A program made the translations under genes and the position numbers. A stretch of DNA of 64,000 nt, taken from contig NZ_KV392042.1 in assembly GCF_001618145.1 (NCBI RefSeq), forward strand, positions 81,159-145,158. Reading direction: 5' to 3'. Positions 1 to 7,862 of the stretch are shown here, piece after piece. This DNA is from Oceanobacillus damuensis (lineage in GTDB: Bacteria; Bacillota; Bacilli; Bacillales; Amphibacillaceae). Positions within the stretch are counted from its first letter, which is position 1. Each line of letters starts with the position of its first letter. A model generated the notes under the pieces. It saw nothing but the letters and a program-made list of their open reading frames with translations. It searched no databases and had not been told where the DNA came from.

Positions 1-411
1 AGCATATGCATCCCATTTTTCTTCAATGAAATGGTCTATTTCCATTTGTATTTCAGGTAAATCTGAAAGAAAAATTTCAGTTTCTACTACCTCTTCATCT
101 ATAACGTTTTCTTTCAGGATAGACTTCTGAATTTTGTACGAATAGTTTCTATTATCGGTAGTAACCCAATCTTTTATTTTAGTAGGTAATTTTGGCTCGA
201 TTGGATGTTTAGGTCTTTTTACATATAACCAATCTTCCGTATTATCCCGAAATGCATCAATACATTCGGGTTCATTGGGGATATCTTTGCAAAACCATAA
301 AACTTCTTCGTACTTTTTATAACTCATTACCGGTTTTTGCCGCAGTTGAGAAAGTTCATTTAAATATTGAACTAATCTTGTTACTCTCGTATTTAATGAC
401 ACCTCAGTCAT
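1..411 (-). CDS. N-terminal part of an unknown protein, cut by the window edge
   Basis: Reading the minus strand from an ATG at 411 gives 137 uninterrupted codons that run off the window. A good ribosome binding site (AAGAGGTGG, about 419-427) sits just upstream and decides the start. The product begins MTEVSLNTRVTRLVQYL and is charged and rich in aromatic residues (LWFCKDIP, DWLYVKRP), ending in an acidic stretch. It has no signal peptide or membrane segment in the visible part. The style recalls the N-terminal region of large bacterial helicase-type proteins, but no ATPase motif is in view, so I give no function. Confidence is for the gene being real. Confidence 0.65.
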   Translation of the reverse strand, partial: MTEVSLNTRVTRLVQYLNELSQLRQKPVMSYKKYEEVLWFCKDIPNEPECIDAFRDNTEDWLYVKRPKHPIEPKLPTKIKDWVTTDNRNYSYKIQKSILKENVIDEEVVETEIFLSDLPEIQMEIDHFIEEKWDAYA

Positions 412-720
412 ATAAACCCACCTCTTACAATATTTCCATTTGATTGGCATCATTTTAATTTTAGCACAAGTATAAAATAAGAAAAAATTTTTGTAGTAAA
501 ATTGTCATATAAATTTTTACAATTTAGTAATGTTTTAAGAGGTTGTTCAAAGAGTTCGGAGAAAATGTACATTGAATTTCATTGTGGCTTGTTTTTCGGC
601 TCTTAGCGAAAATGTGACCGGTTGTTGTATATATGTTTTAGAAAAATTAAATGATTAACAGGGGATACTTTCACTTGAATCAGAGGGGAAGAAGGGGCAG
701 GCAAAGCTTGTTTTAGTTCA
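412..720. other. Intergenic stretch, AT-rich, no gene seen
   Basis: About 300 bases between the cut-off minus-strand gene and the repeat at 721. The first 130 bases are very AT-rich and should hold the promoter of the minus-strand gene. I see no open frame with a ribosome binding site and no terminator-like hairpin. Confidence 0.5.
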
Positions 721-972
721 AACTACGAGACGATGAACCTGTCCCCGTGGACTTAGTTCAACAACGTATAGTGGAGTAAGAAGACCTAATAGTTGAATAT
801 TTTTCTTCATACTTTCAATATCAAGGTGTACCCTACTTTCTAAATCCCAAACAATCCAATCCAAACGAACCTCTAAGATGTCCATATACAACCCCCGTTC
901 TAGATGATAATTTACTTTATGAATATCAGAGGTTGTCTCATAACAACTTGGTTCCAAAAAATTACATATCAT
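718..972 (-). pseudogene. Short open frame of unknown origin, probably a gene remnant
   Basis: An 84-codon minus-strand frame. Its last dozen codons lie inside the dispersed repeat at 721-756, so the natural C-terminus has probably been replaced by repeat sequence. The first ATG (972) has no ribosome binding site. An internal ATG at the residues MDILEVRLDW is preceded by a G-rich run and could start a protein of about 55 residues. The amphipathic sequence (LDWIVWDLESRVHLDIE) looks protein-like, but I do not recognise a family. It lies head-to-head with the gene starting at 1010. Confidence 0.3.
721..756. repeat. Dispersed repeat with core CTGTCCCCGTGGAC
   Basis: The sequence AACTACGAGACGATGAACC followed by TGTCCCCGTGGAC is closely matched at 43995-44027 (ACTACGGGACGATAACC, TGTCCCCATGGAC). 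Shorter versions of the core recur near 17060, 17490, 45100 and 46370. It is a member of a family of small intergenic repeats in this window. Confidence 0.6.
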
Positions 973-1009
973 TCTTGTTTTCGGCGAATACTAGGACGGG
1001 TGAAGAATC

Positions 1010-1828
1010 GTGACATATAAAATAACAACAAGACAACAAGCGACTTTGGATGAATTAAAAGCATTTCATTTTGATGAATGTCCTTCTATTAATTGGGTAA
1101 GGAAAACCAAGGAACCATTTCCAAGGGATTCAGTTGGACCAAATGAACGAACTTGGAGTCAGAAGGAGAGTGAATTTGATTCAAATTTATTTTCGCGAAT
1201 AGCAGGAATAAACTCAATCATTAATAGTTATTACAGACTAAATATAAACAAAGCAATAAAAAGAGATACCTTACTTTATCAAAAATGGGAAGAGAATTAC
1301 CCTTTCGCCAAAAACATGATGGAAGGGCATCAAGAATCATGGAGAGAAGCAATAAAGAAATATGCATCTTTCCATGAGAATTGTGATGTTGCACAGGCTT
1401 ATAGTTTGCATGTTTTTGATTCTAGAACAGTAGAGTGTGATGTTTTTCTTCATAAGCTAGAAAAAATGATCCCCAGCAAAATTGAAAAAACAACCAAAAA
1501 GGGAAAAATTCGTTACCACGAAATGCCGAAAACAAAACGGTATGATTTATACCAATATTATGTGTACAGTTGCTTAAACAAGATAATAAATGATTTGTTT
1601 GCGGTGTTACCTTGTGAACGGGTATTTATTAATGGCGTAAGTGGTTCTTATGAAAACCATCAGCCGATTTTATCTATTGTTGTGGTACGAAAGGAACATA
1701 AACAAAACAGGTGTCCAAAGCGTACGCTAGTGAAACATCGACACATAGTAACGTTTAAAAAGAGAAGTGGTTTCTATCCTTTATATACGGTTTATTCCCC
1801 ACAGATCCTTTTAAAGGAGAAGGGATAA
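1010..1828 (+). CDS. Unknown 272-residue protein paired with a GIY-YIG-like nuclease
   Basis: The frame opens with GTG at 1010 after a weak GGGTG ribosome binding site. The frame has a stop just upstream and the first internal ATG is about 100 codons in, so the annotated start may hide a 5' truncation. The N-terminal two thirds are charged and helical. The C-terminal part (about 180-265) alternates hydrophobic strands (RVFINGVSG, ILSIVVVRK) with basic segments (KHRHIVTFKKR), suggesting an alpha/beta domain and nucleic-acid contact. There is no signal peptide or membrane segment. The next gene starts 2 bases after the stop, so the two are almost certainly co-translated. I do not recognise the family. 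Confidence 0.7.
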   Translation: MTYKITTRQQATLDELKAFHFDECPSINWVRKTKEPFPRDSVGPNERTWSQKESEFDSNLFSRIAGINSIINSYYRLNINKAIKRDTLLYQKWEENYPFAKNMMEGHQESWREAIKKYASFHENCDVAQAYSLHVFDSRTVECDVFLHKLEKMIPSKIEKTTKKGKIRYHEMPKTKRYDLYQYYVYSCLNKIINDLFAVLPCERVFINGVSGSYENHQPILSIVVVRKEHKQNRCPKRTLVKHRHIVTFKKRSGFYPLYTVYSPQILLKEKG

Positions 1829-1829
1829 T

Positions 1830-2264
1830 ATGGATTTATTCGTCCTGGCGTGTGTTGCTTTTTTCATCTTTTTCATTTATAAAGCTTATACAGCATTTGT
1901 TAAAGGGGAAACCGTAACATCTGAAATACAAGAATGGCACCATTTAGCACCTTTAAGTCAGCGGTATGATTCAAAAGGGTTGGATACTAGTTATGTTTAT
2001 TTTATAAGGGAGTCAGGTATGCAACGTATAAAAATAGGCAAAGCAGATGACCCTGAACAGCGTAAAAAGGAGCTAAGCACCGGGTCGGCTAACAATCATG
2101 AAATCGTCCACCTTATAAAAAGTGAAAACCCGTATAAAACAGAAAATCTATTCCACAAACATTTTAGAGAGAAAAGGTGTAAAGGGGAATGGTTTGATAT
2201 AACAGAGAAGGAGTTAAGGTGGATTCAAAGAGAAGATTATCCAAGAGAGATTGAAGATTCATAA
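1830..2264 (+). CDS. Membrane-anchored MUG113/T5orf172-type (GIY-YIG superfamily) nuclease domain protein
   Basis: This 144-residue protein starts with one hydrophobic helix (residues 3-20, LFVLACVAFFIFFIYKAY). A compact domain follows (about 52-125) with the pattern YVYFIRESG, IKIGKADDPEQRKKELSTGS, TENLFHKHF and KGEWFDI. The YxYFIR, IKIGKA, LHKxF and GEWF blocks are the hallmark of the MUG113/T5orf172 branch of the GIY-YIG nuclease superfamily. The start has a clear ribosome binding site (AAGGAGAAGGG) inside the end of the upstream gene. A nuclease domain tethered to the membrane at its N-terminus suggests action on DNA near the envelope, but the substrate is unknown and the catalytic activity of this branch is not well established. 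The 272-residue partner is translated just ahead of it. Confidence 0.75.
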   Translation: MDLFVLACVAFFIFFIYKAYTAFVKGETVTSEIQEWHHLAPLSQRYDSKGLDTSYVYFIRESGMQRIKIGKADDPEQRKKELSTGSANNHEIVHLIKSENPYKTENLFHKHFREKRCKGEWFDITEKELRWIQREDYPREIEDS

Positions 2265-2273
2265 AAGGGTACT

Positions 2274-2332
2274 AAAAAGCGGTGGAGGACTGGCACCATT
2301 TTTGATAAACTAATACCCTCAACCGTTTTTTA
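2274..2332 (+). terminator. Probable terminator after the nuclease pair
   Basis: AAAAAGCGGTGGAGG pairs, with one mismatch and GU pairing, with CCCTCAACCGTTTTTT across a loop of about 27 bases, ending in a T run. Confidence 0.5.
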
Positions 2333-2412
2333 TACTTGTTCATCAGCTTAGCATAACAATCAAGAAGTAGATAAAATGACAAACCCTTCTGTCGTTAAAG
2401 CACCAGTTAAAC

Positions 2413-3102
2413 TTAATAATATTTTATATTAAGATGGCTTAATTTATCTACAATTAAAGGTACTTCCTTCAAATCTTCCACTATATAATCTGCTTTCACG
2501 TTATCCCATTGATAATCTCTTTTCCATACACCTTTCATACCAACATTTTGAGCAGCCTTTATATCTTTTTCTGGATGATCACCAACAAATATACTTTCAG
2601 ATGGTAAAACATTTAGTTTATTTAAAGCTTTTAGGAATATCTGTGGTTCAGGTTTTTTCGTTCCTTCCCATTCAGATATAAGAATTGTTTTAAAGTATTT
2701 TTCTATACCTAAAGCCCTAATATTATCCATTTGGAACTGCCCTTTTCCATTCGTAATTATCCCCAGAATTATATTATTATTATTTAATTCTTCTAACATA
2801 CTAATGAGGTTAGGGAAAGAAACACAACTATCTTTAAATTGACTGATATAGTCTTGGAGTAATTCATCCCAAGTCAAACCTGTAATGTCAAAATCATCCA
2901 CTAATTGCTGGTACACTTTATCCTTCCAAACATAACCCCTATTATCAAGTTCAACAAATCTTGTTATGTATTTATCCTTTGGAATATGATTTAACCATTT
3001 ATTTAGTCGGTGGTATTGCTTTTCAATAAAAGCTTTTACTGACACATCCCGGTTTAACAAAGTTCCATCTAAGTCAAACACAACAGCTTTTATAATATTC
3101 AT
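2413..3102 (-). CDS. HAD-superfamily hydrolase (subfamily IA phosphatase)
   Basis: A 229-residue protein with all HAD motifs. Motif I is VFDLDGTLL (DxDGT nucleophile and acid) at about residues 8-16. Motif II is the Thr in GIITNGKG. The conserved Lys is in GTKKPEPQIF, and motif III is FVGDHPEKDIKAA. The insertion between motif I and motif II is helical, as in phosphoglycolate-phosphatase-like enzymes of subfamily IA, and the length is typical. An upstream in-frame ATG exists, but the ATG at 3102 is preceded by GGGGGAGTGG and by motif I a few residues later, so it is the better start. The substrate cannot be read from the sequence; it is probably a small phosphoester. It is transcribed alone. 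Confidence 0.88.
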   Translation of the reverse strand: MNIIKAVVFDLDGTLLNRDVSVKAFIEKQYHRLNKWLNHIPKDKYITRFVELDNRGYVWKDKVYQQLVDDFDITGLTWDELLQDYISQFKDSCVSFPNLISMLEELNNNNIILGIITNGKGQFQMDNIRALGIEKYFKTILISEWEGTKKPEPQIFLKALNKLNVLPSESIFVGDHPEKDIKAAQNVGMKGVWKRDYQWDNVKADYIVEDLKEVPLIVDKLSHLNIKYY

Positions 3103-3235
3103 CCACTCCCCCAAAAATAGGCTATAAATATTTTGCTTTCTTAATTTGTATGACAATAAACTTCTTTAACTATACTGCACCTGAGCGGCAAGGGGCTCAA
3201 TGAGCAAAGATGAATGTCAATTCTATCATTTAATC

Positions 3236-3390
3236 AAAATTAACCACCCTTAGCCTTGCGAACAAATAGGAGTGGTTATTTTGATCCTTATTGTGAGCCG
3301 CCCCTTTGAAGGGCTTTGCACCACTTAACCGTTTGGTGTTCCAGCACCAGGCGGTTTTTATTATTGTATGATGTCCTATTTATAGTATAC
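3236..3390. ncRNA. Remnant of a type I toxin-antitoxin locus: hairpin, terminator and antisense promoter-like site
   Basis: A hairpin of AAAATTAACCAC with GTGGTTATTTT (3236-3284) is followed by GCCGCCCCTTTGAAGGGC. A rho-independent terminator follows (AACCGTTTGGTG / CACCAGGCGGTTTTTA, 3326-3360). On the minus strand a TATACT box (3384-3389) points back into the region, with only a weak -35. This order matches the 3' end of txpA/bsrG-like toxin genes with a convergent antisense RNA, and resembles the clearer locus at 17.2-17.5 kb. No toxin reading frame can be recognised upstream, so the toxin is lost or strongly diverged. The assignment rests on layout alone. Confidence 0.35.
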
Positions 3391-3463
3391 TCGATTTTTT
3401 TTTAAAATTAAAACCTCTCATAAATAAACCGAGGAATCGATCATATCTAAATTAGGAATAAAG

Positions 3464-3513
3464 GGTCAATCCCCTACCACGTTAAAGCGTAGGGAACTGG
3501 GGGACAGACACCT
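3464..3513. repeat. REP-like repeat (ACCACGTTAAAGCG family), copy 1
   Basis: GGGTCAATCCCCTACCACG continues into TTAAAGCGTAGGG and ends GGGGGACAGACACC. The block CCTACCACGTTAAAGCG recurs at 7030-7046, also flanked by GGGTCA and a G-rich right arm. Elements of this shape in Bacillaceae are thought to be mobilised by RAYT (REP-associated tyrosine) transposases; none is encoded in the window. Confidence 0.55.
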
Positions 3514-3587
3514 TTTCACATCTTTTCAATAATTAAAAGGAGAAAGCATATTAGACATATCTAAAAATGTTTTCTCCTTTAGTAGTT

Positions 3588-4158
3588 TTACACCCTTAGC
3601 GAGCCACGGAATCCTCTGGAACCATAGTAGGAGGACGCACCATTATGATACAAGAAGACATGACCATAGCGATAATCACAAAAAAAGGGCTCCGCCACGT
3701 TCTCTAATATCAGAAGGTGTTTGCACCCAGGTCGATGTTTTCATATCGAAGTTACCAAGCTCCTGCAATGCGCGATACTTTTCTTCCGTTAAAAGCTCAA
3801 TACCCATATCAGTTGCCATATCAATCGCATTGTTTTCTGGTTTATGTTTTTTCCTGGACTCCAGCCCTTCCCGGTCATAACAAACACTTCTGCGGCCTTT
3901 GGGACTTTCCGGTGAACAATCATCAAATATGTATTCGTCGTTCTCTTTATCATAACCAACAACATCTGGCTCACCGCCAGTTCTCTCCATTTCGTTAAGC
4001 GACCACATTTTTTCAGGATTAGCATCGAGTTTTGCCATGATATTAGCCCATTCAAGCCCTTCATGACGGTTCATATTTTCCTCGAAACGGGCTTTCAATG
4101 CTCCCAGTAATTCTTCACGTTGTTCGACTGACAACTCCTTTTGATTGCTGTTTGTCAT
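3588..4158 (-). pseudogene. DUF4256 family protein, frameshifted near the C-terminus
   Basis: The frame starts at ATG 4158 (ribosome binding site GGGAGGG; the earlier ATG lies inside that site). It encodes the typical DUF4256 core: KARFEENMNRHEGLEWA, WSLNEMERTGGEPDVVG, IFDDCSPESPKGRRSVCYD and GNFDMKTSTWVQTP. It ends early at 3676 after GGALFL. In the next frame the sequence continues with the family's usual tail, DYRYGHVFLYHNGASSYYG to RGFRGSLRV, with a stop at 3588. Dropping one T from the T7 run (plus-strand A7 at 3680-3686) joins the two into a normal 189-residue protein. The function of the family is unknown. Either this is a recent inactivation or a homopolymer sequencing error. Confidence 0.85.
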
Positions 4159-4585
4159 GTTATTCCCTCCCATTGTTTTACTCGTAACCGTAAATAGGAA
4201 TATGGTTTTATACTCAATCGTATTTAATAATACTGTGAATTCAGTTTACCGTAAATTACAGGATTAAGTAAATTTCTATCTTCACAAACCGGTTTCCAAG
4301 CGAACTGGGAGACTGTCCCATTGGCCTCAAAAATAAAAACGAAGGCATATATGTACTAGTTAAATCAAAATAATGCGAGCTTTAATTGGAACCACCTATT
4401 ATAATTAAAGTAAGCCAAGTTATTTTATAGCAAAGGAAAAATTTGTAAATAGATGGAAAGGTCAACATATTATAGGCTCTTATTAAGATAGACCTATACT
4501 CCGTTATGACGGAATATTTCATATAATGGGACGTTATGAAAATCTGCAATACACGCTGATGTACTGGGAAATAGGGGGAAATAAA
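4159..4585. other. Intergenic region upstream of the GPH transporter
   Basis: About 430 bases with no convincing gene. It contains a degenerate copy of the GTCCC-type repeat (GGGAGACTGTCCCATTGGCC near 4307-4327) and an AT-rich tract before the transporter. No cre site or riboswitch was found. Confidence 0.4.
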
Positions 4586-6001
4586 ATGATGGGTCAGGCT
4601 CATGAAGAAATAAAACCTGATTACGAAAATAATACGTTAGGTTCAGTGCAGCCTTTTGGTATCAGGGATAAATTAGGTTATTTATTTGGAGATTTTGGGA
4701 GCAGTTTATTTTTTATGCTGGTAAATACCTACTTAATGATTTATTACACGGATATCTTACATATTAGTGCCGCAATGGTTGGTATATTATTTTTGGTTAT
4801 AAATATTTGGAATGCCTGTGTTGATGTACTATGGGGACGTTTTCTTGACTCAAGGAGAAATAGAAACAAAAGCAAATTCATCCCGTGGATATTCCGCATG
4901 TCATTTCCGCTTGTCATTGCAGGTGTCCTCATGTTTGTAAAAATTCCCGGAATGCCGGATGGCTTCTATGTTGGATGGTCAGTTGTTATGTATATTCTAT
5001 GGGGCACTTTATATTCTACCGTGAATATTCCTTATGGTTCCATGGCATCCGTCATTACGAATAATCCAGTAGAGCGTACGTCACTATCCACATGGAGAAC
5101 GATGGGTTCTTCGATGGCCGCTTTAATTATAAGTGTCGGTGGACCACTCATTTTATTTGAAAATAATATAGCAAGTGCGGACCGCTTTTTGTTAACAGCA
5201 ATTATATTTGGATTCTTGTCTCTTGCGTTGATTCAAATGTGTGTCAGGTTATCAACGGAGCGTATTATGGTACCTAAGATGGAAAAGAAAACAGGTGATT
5301 TAAAACGAACTGCCAGCGCGCTTATGAAAAACAAGTCTCTCTTGTGGTTGTTAGTTGTCTCACTCATTTCTATGGCGACAATGTTGATGATTGGCGTTGT
5401 AAATATTTATTTGTTTAAGAATTACTTTGGCAACACGATTGCATTAAGTGTTGTTGGATTTATTCAAACGGCTACCGTATTTATTGCGATGCCAATGATT
5501 ACCCCTGCAGTTGTGAGGTTTGGAAAAAAAGAGATAGGTTCGGCGGGACTACTTATCGCATCTGTTGCCTATTTACTTTTATATATGTTACCGGATGTCT
5601 CTGTAACCTTGTTTGTAATGTTAACCGCAGTAGCTATGTTGGGAATGAACTTATTCAACATCATCACTTGGGCATTTGTCACGGATGTTGCGGATTATCA
5701 TGAGTATATCACTGGAATGAGGGAAGACGGGACCGTTTATTCGATCTATTCCTTTTCGCGAAAAATCGGTCAAGCACTTGCCGGTGGGCTGGCTGGGTTG
5801 GCAATAACGGCCGTGGGATACGATGCAACGAAGGGAACACAGTCACGAGATGTACTTGATGGCATTTATTCACTTGCCACCTTGGTGCCAGGGGTATTGT
5901 TTTTAGTAGGATTTTTAGTCTTAGCAATTTTTTATCCACTTAATAAAAGACGGACGAACCAACTTGCAGCTAACCTTATCACAAATAGAAAAAGAAAATA
6001 A
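4586..6001 (+). CDS. GPH-family (glycoside-pentoside-hexuronide) cation symporter
   Basis: A 471-residue integral membrane protein with about 12 hydrophobic segments. Family features include the N-terminal block DKLGYLFGDFGSSLFFMLV, the loop DVLWGRFLDSRRNRNKSKF after helix 2, and the mid-protein SMASVITNNPVERTSLSTWR, all typical of MelB/XynP-like sugar:cation symporters (MFS_2). The start is set by AGGGGG before ATG 4586; an upstream in-frame start at 4526 lacks such a site. It probably takes up an oligosaccharide or uronide with Na+ or H+. No glycosidase lies next to it, so the sugar cannot be named. Transcription appears monocistronic. Confidence 0.85.
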   Translation: MMGQAHEEIKPDYENNTLGSVQPFGIRDKLGYLFGDFGSSLFFMLVNTYLMIYYTDILHISAAMVGILFLVINIWNACVDVLWGRFLDSRRNRNKSKFIPWIFRMSFPLVIAGVLMFVKIPGMPDGFYVGWSVVMYILWGTLYSTVNIPYGSMASVITNNPVERTSLSTWRTMGSSMAALIISVGGPLILFENNIASADRFLLTAIIFGFLSLALIQMCVRLSTERIMVPKMEKKTGDLKRTASALMKNKSLLWLLVVSLISMATMLMIGVVNIYLFKNYFGNTIALSVVGFIQTATVFIAMPMITPAVVRFGKKEIGSAGLLIASVAYLLLYMLPDVSVTLFVMLTAVAMLGMNLFNIITWAFVTDVADYHEYITGMREDGTVYSIYSFSRKIGQALAGGLAGLAITAVGYDATKGTQSRDVLDGIYSLATLVPGVLFLVGFLVLAIFYPLNKRRTNQLAANLITNRKRK

Positions 6002-6091
6002 CTAGCCTTGAGGATTTAAAGCATGTGGAGTCAAAACATCCACTACATGTGATAAGCTAATTCTAAAAAGATTTAGAATGGGAGTATACAT

Positions 6092-6834
6092 ATGTTTGAA
6101 CTATCAATTATGGAATGGCTTATTGTCATCCTTTGTGCTATTTCATAGGTTTTTCAAAAACGGGACTGCCAAATATGGTTATTCTCGTTGTTACAGTGTT
6201 AACATTCATTTTTCCAGCAAAAGAATCTGTTGGTATTCTGCTGCCTATGTTGTTGGTTGGGGACATTTTTGCAGTGACTTATTATCGGAGAAATGTCGTT
6301 TGGAAACATCTCATCAGCCTTATTCCCTGGGTGTTGATTGGAATTATAGCAGGCTATTTTGTACTTTCACAGGTGAGCAGTGAGCAGTTGAAACCCCTCA
6401 TTGGCATCATTGTGCTGACCATGATTGTGCTTCAGCTAACACGGCAGAAATTCGGGAAAAGGTTCAATCAACTTTTGCCCACATCTCTCTGGTTTGTTGC
6501 ATTAATGGGGATTCTAGGCGGATTCACGACCATCGTAGGAAATGCTGCTGGTGCCGTGATGACCATTTATCTATTAGTGAAAGGTCTATCAAAGGAGGAT
6601 TTTATCGGTACGGCTGCATGGTTTTTTCTGTACGTGAATTTGATCAAGTTTCCATTTTACCTGCAATTGGGATTGATAAATCAGGCTTCATTGACTTTTA
6701 ACCTCTGGATGGTTCCGGCAATTATTGCTGGTGTATTTATTGGTATTAAAATCCTGCCGCTGATACCAAAGAAGGTTTTCGGGAGGCTCGTCCTTGGACT
6801 AGCAGCGTTAGGCGGGATAAATTTGTTGCTATAA
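6092..6834 (+). pseudogene. TauE/SafE-family anion exporter, frameshifted near the N-terminus
   Basis: ATG 6092 has a good ribosome binding site (GGGAG, 7 bases away) and encodes MFELSIMEWLIVILCAI before a premature TAG at 6146. The neighbouring frame continues with the family's diagnostic FIGFSKTGLPNM. It then runs through about seven more membrane segments, including GGFTTIVGNAAGAVMTIYLL (second repeat of the TauE fold), to 6834. One extra T in the TTT run at 6141-6143 would restore a 247-residue protein, the usual length. The family exports sulfite, sulfoacetate or related organic anions. This is either a pseudogene or a sequencing error. Confidence 0.85.
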
Positions 6835-7020
6835 ATTACAACAATGAAAATATCCCACAGGAATGACCACTTCAGCCAGCTGTGCGTTTATCCTGTTTCA
6901 CTATGGGTATTAGAATATGAAATCGTGTTTCATGGGTTCGCGGGGTGAAGAAACGGTCTATATATCTGTATTAGAAGATCTAAGAAATGCGAGTGCAATA
7001 ATTGAAGTGAACGGAATAGA

Positions 7021-7070
7021 GGGTCAGTCTCCTACCACGTTAAAGCGATACCATACTGGGGGGCTGACCC
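7021..7070. repeat. REP-like repeat (ACCACGTTAAAGCG family), copy 2
   Basis: GGGTCAGTCTCCTACCACG continues TTAAAGCGATACC and ends GGGGGGCTGACCC. The ends GGGTCAG and CTGACCC are inverted, so the element folds as one imperfect hairpin. It shares its core with 3464-3513. The remaining non-coding sequence from 6835 to 7321 holds no gene I can support. Confidence 0.6.
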
Positions 7071-7321
7071 ATTGACCTTGTGGTACAGTTTATTTAGAAT
7101 AAGGATAAATAGCACAATGTGGAACTGGATTTTTAAGAAAGTCCGAAATATTTACTGTAGATCAAAGATATATACCTTTGATTTTGGCTAATGGGTATTT
7201 ATCCTATCCATTTCAGTACCACCTTATTTTTAGTAAAGCAACACATAAGAGTAAAATAGAAGAAGAATAAACCGATATATGAACATTGGTATTTTATTAG
7301 GAAATTAAAGGAGAGATAGCA

Positions 7322-7693
7322 GTGGTCAACTATAGGTTAAGAGCTACACTGATGGAGGTGTTAGATAATCAATTACGTGATAACGACCCAAAATGTACAA
7401 AAAAGACCTTAAAAAGATTAATGGATCTTGGTTATACGGAGGATGAATCGAAGGAGATGATCGCCTCTGTGCTGGTTGAAGAAATCTTTGATGTTACGAA
7501 AAATAAAGAAAAATATAATGAAAAACGGTACTGCAAAAAGTTAGCAAAACTTCCAGAGCGATATGAAATGGAATATACGGACGCTGAGTCTGAAGCGAAA
7601 GTGCAAACTCCAGTCGTCAATGAACAAAAAATTGGCAGGAATGATCCCTGTCCATGTGGCAGCGGAAAAAAATATAAGAAATGCTGCGGGTAA
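7322..7693 (+). CDS. SEC-C metal-binding domain protein
   Basis: A 123-residue protein that starts at GTG 7322 behind AAAGGAGAG. Residues 1-75 form a helical domain ([33 protein letters not shown]). After a variable linker the last 21 residues are a canonical SEC-C zinc motif, [19 protein letters not shown], with Cys-Pro-Cys and Cys-Cys ligands. SEC-C tails are found on SecA and on many small proteins of unknown role, where they mediate metal-dependent protein contact. The N-terminal domain resembles those on DUF1841-like small SEC-C proteins. The exact role is unknown. Confidence 0.8.
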   Translation: MVNYRLRATLMEVLDNQLRDNDPKCTKKTLKRLMDLGYTEDESKEMIASVLVEEIFDVTKNKEKYNEKRYCKKLAKLPERYEMEYTDAESEAKVQTPVVNEQKIGRNDPCPCGSGKKYKKCCG

Positions 7694-7862
7694 GAATCGG
7701 ATGGGAGTAATCTAGATTTCTATTCTAATAATTTAGCATTAAAATCACGTAGAAATTAGAACTAGCAATTTTGCAGGCAAGATATACTGCATTTTTTTCA
7801 TCTAACATGGATCCCCATAAATCCGTGCAAATCTCTGCCTGCAAAAAAGATTCTCTATTCCA

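Noticed and set aside
252..443. 63-codon plus-strand frame at the left end
   Set aside because: It lies antisense to the well-supported minus-strand gene 1-411, has no ribosome binding site and ends beyond that gene's start; treated as a shadow.
3717..4064. Two frames of about 90 codons over the DUF4256 gene
   Set aside because: They overlap a gene with clear family motifs on the minus strand and have no start signals; they exist only because of its codon pattern.
6078..6383. 101-codon plus-strand frame starting MGVYICLNYQLWNG
   Set aside because: It is an out-of-frame reading of the TauE/SafE gene; the correct membrane-protein reading is the 6092 start plus the 6834-ending frame joined at the TTT run.
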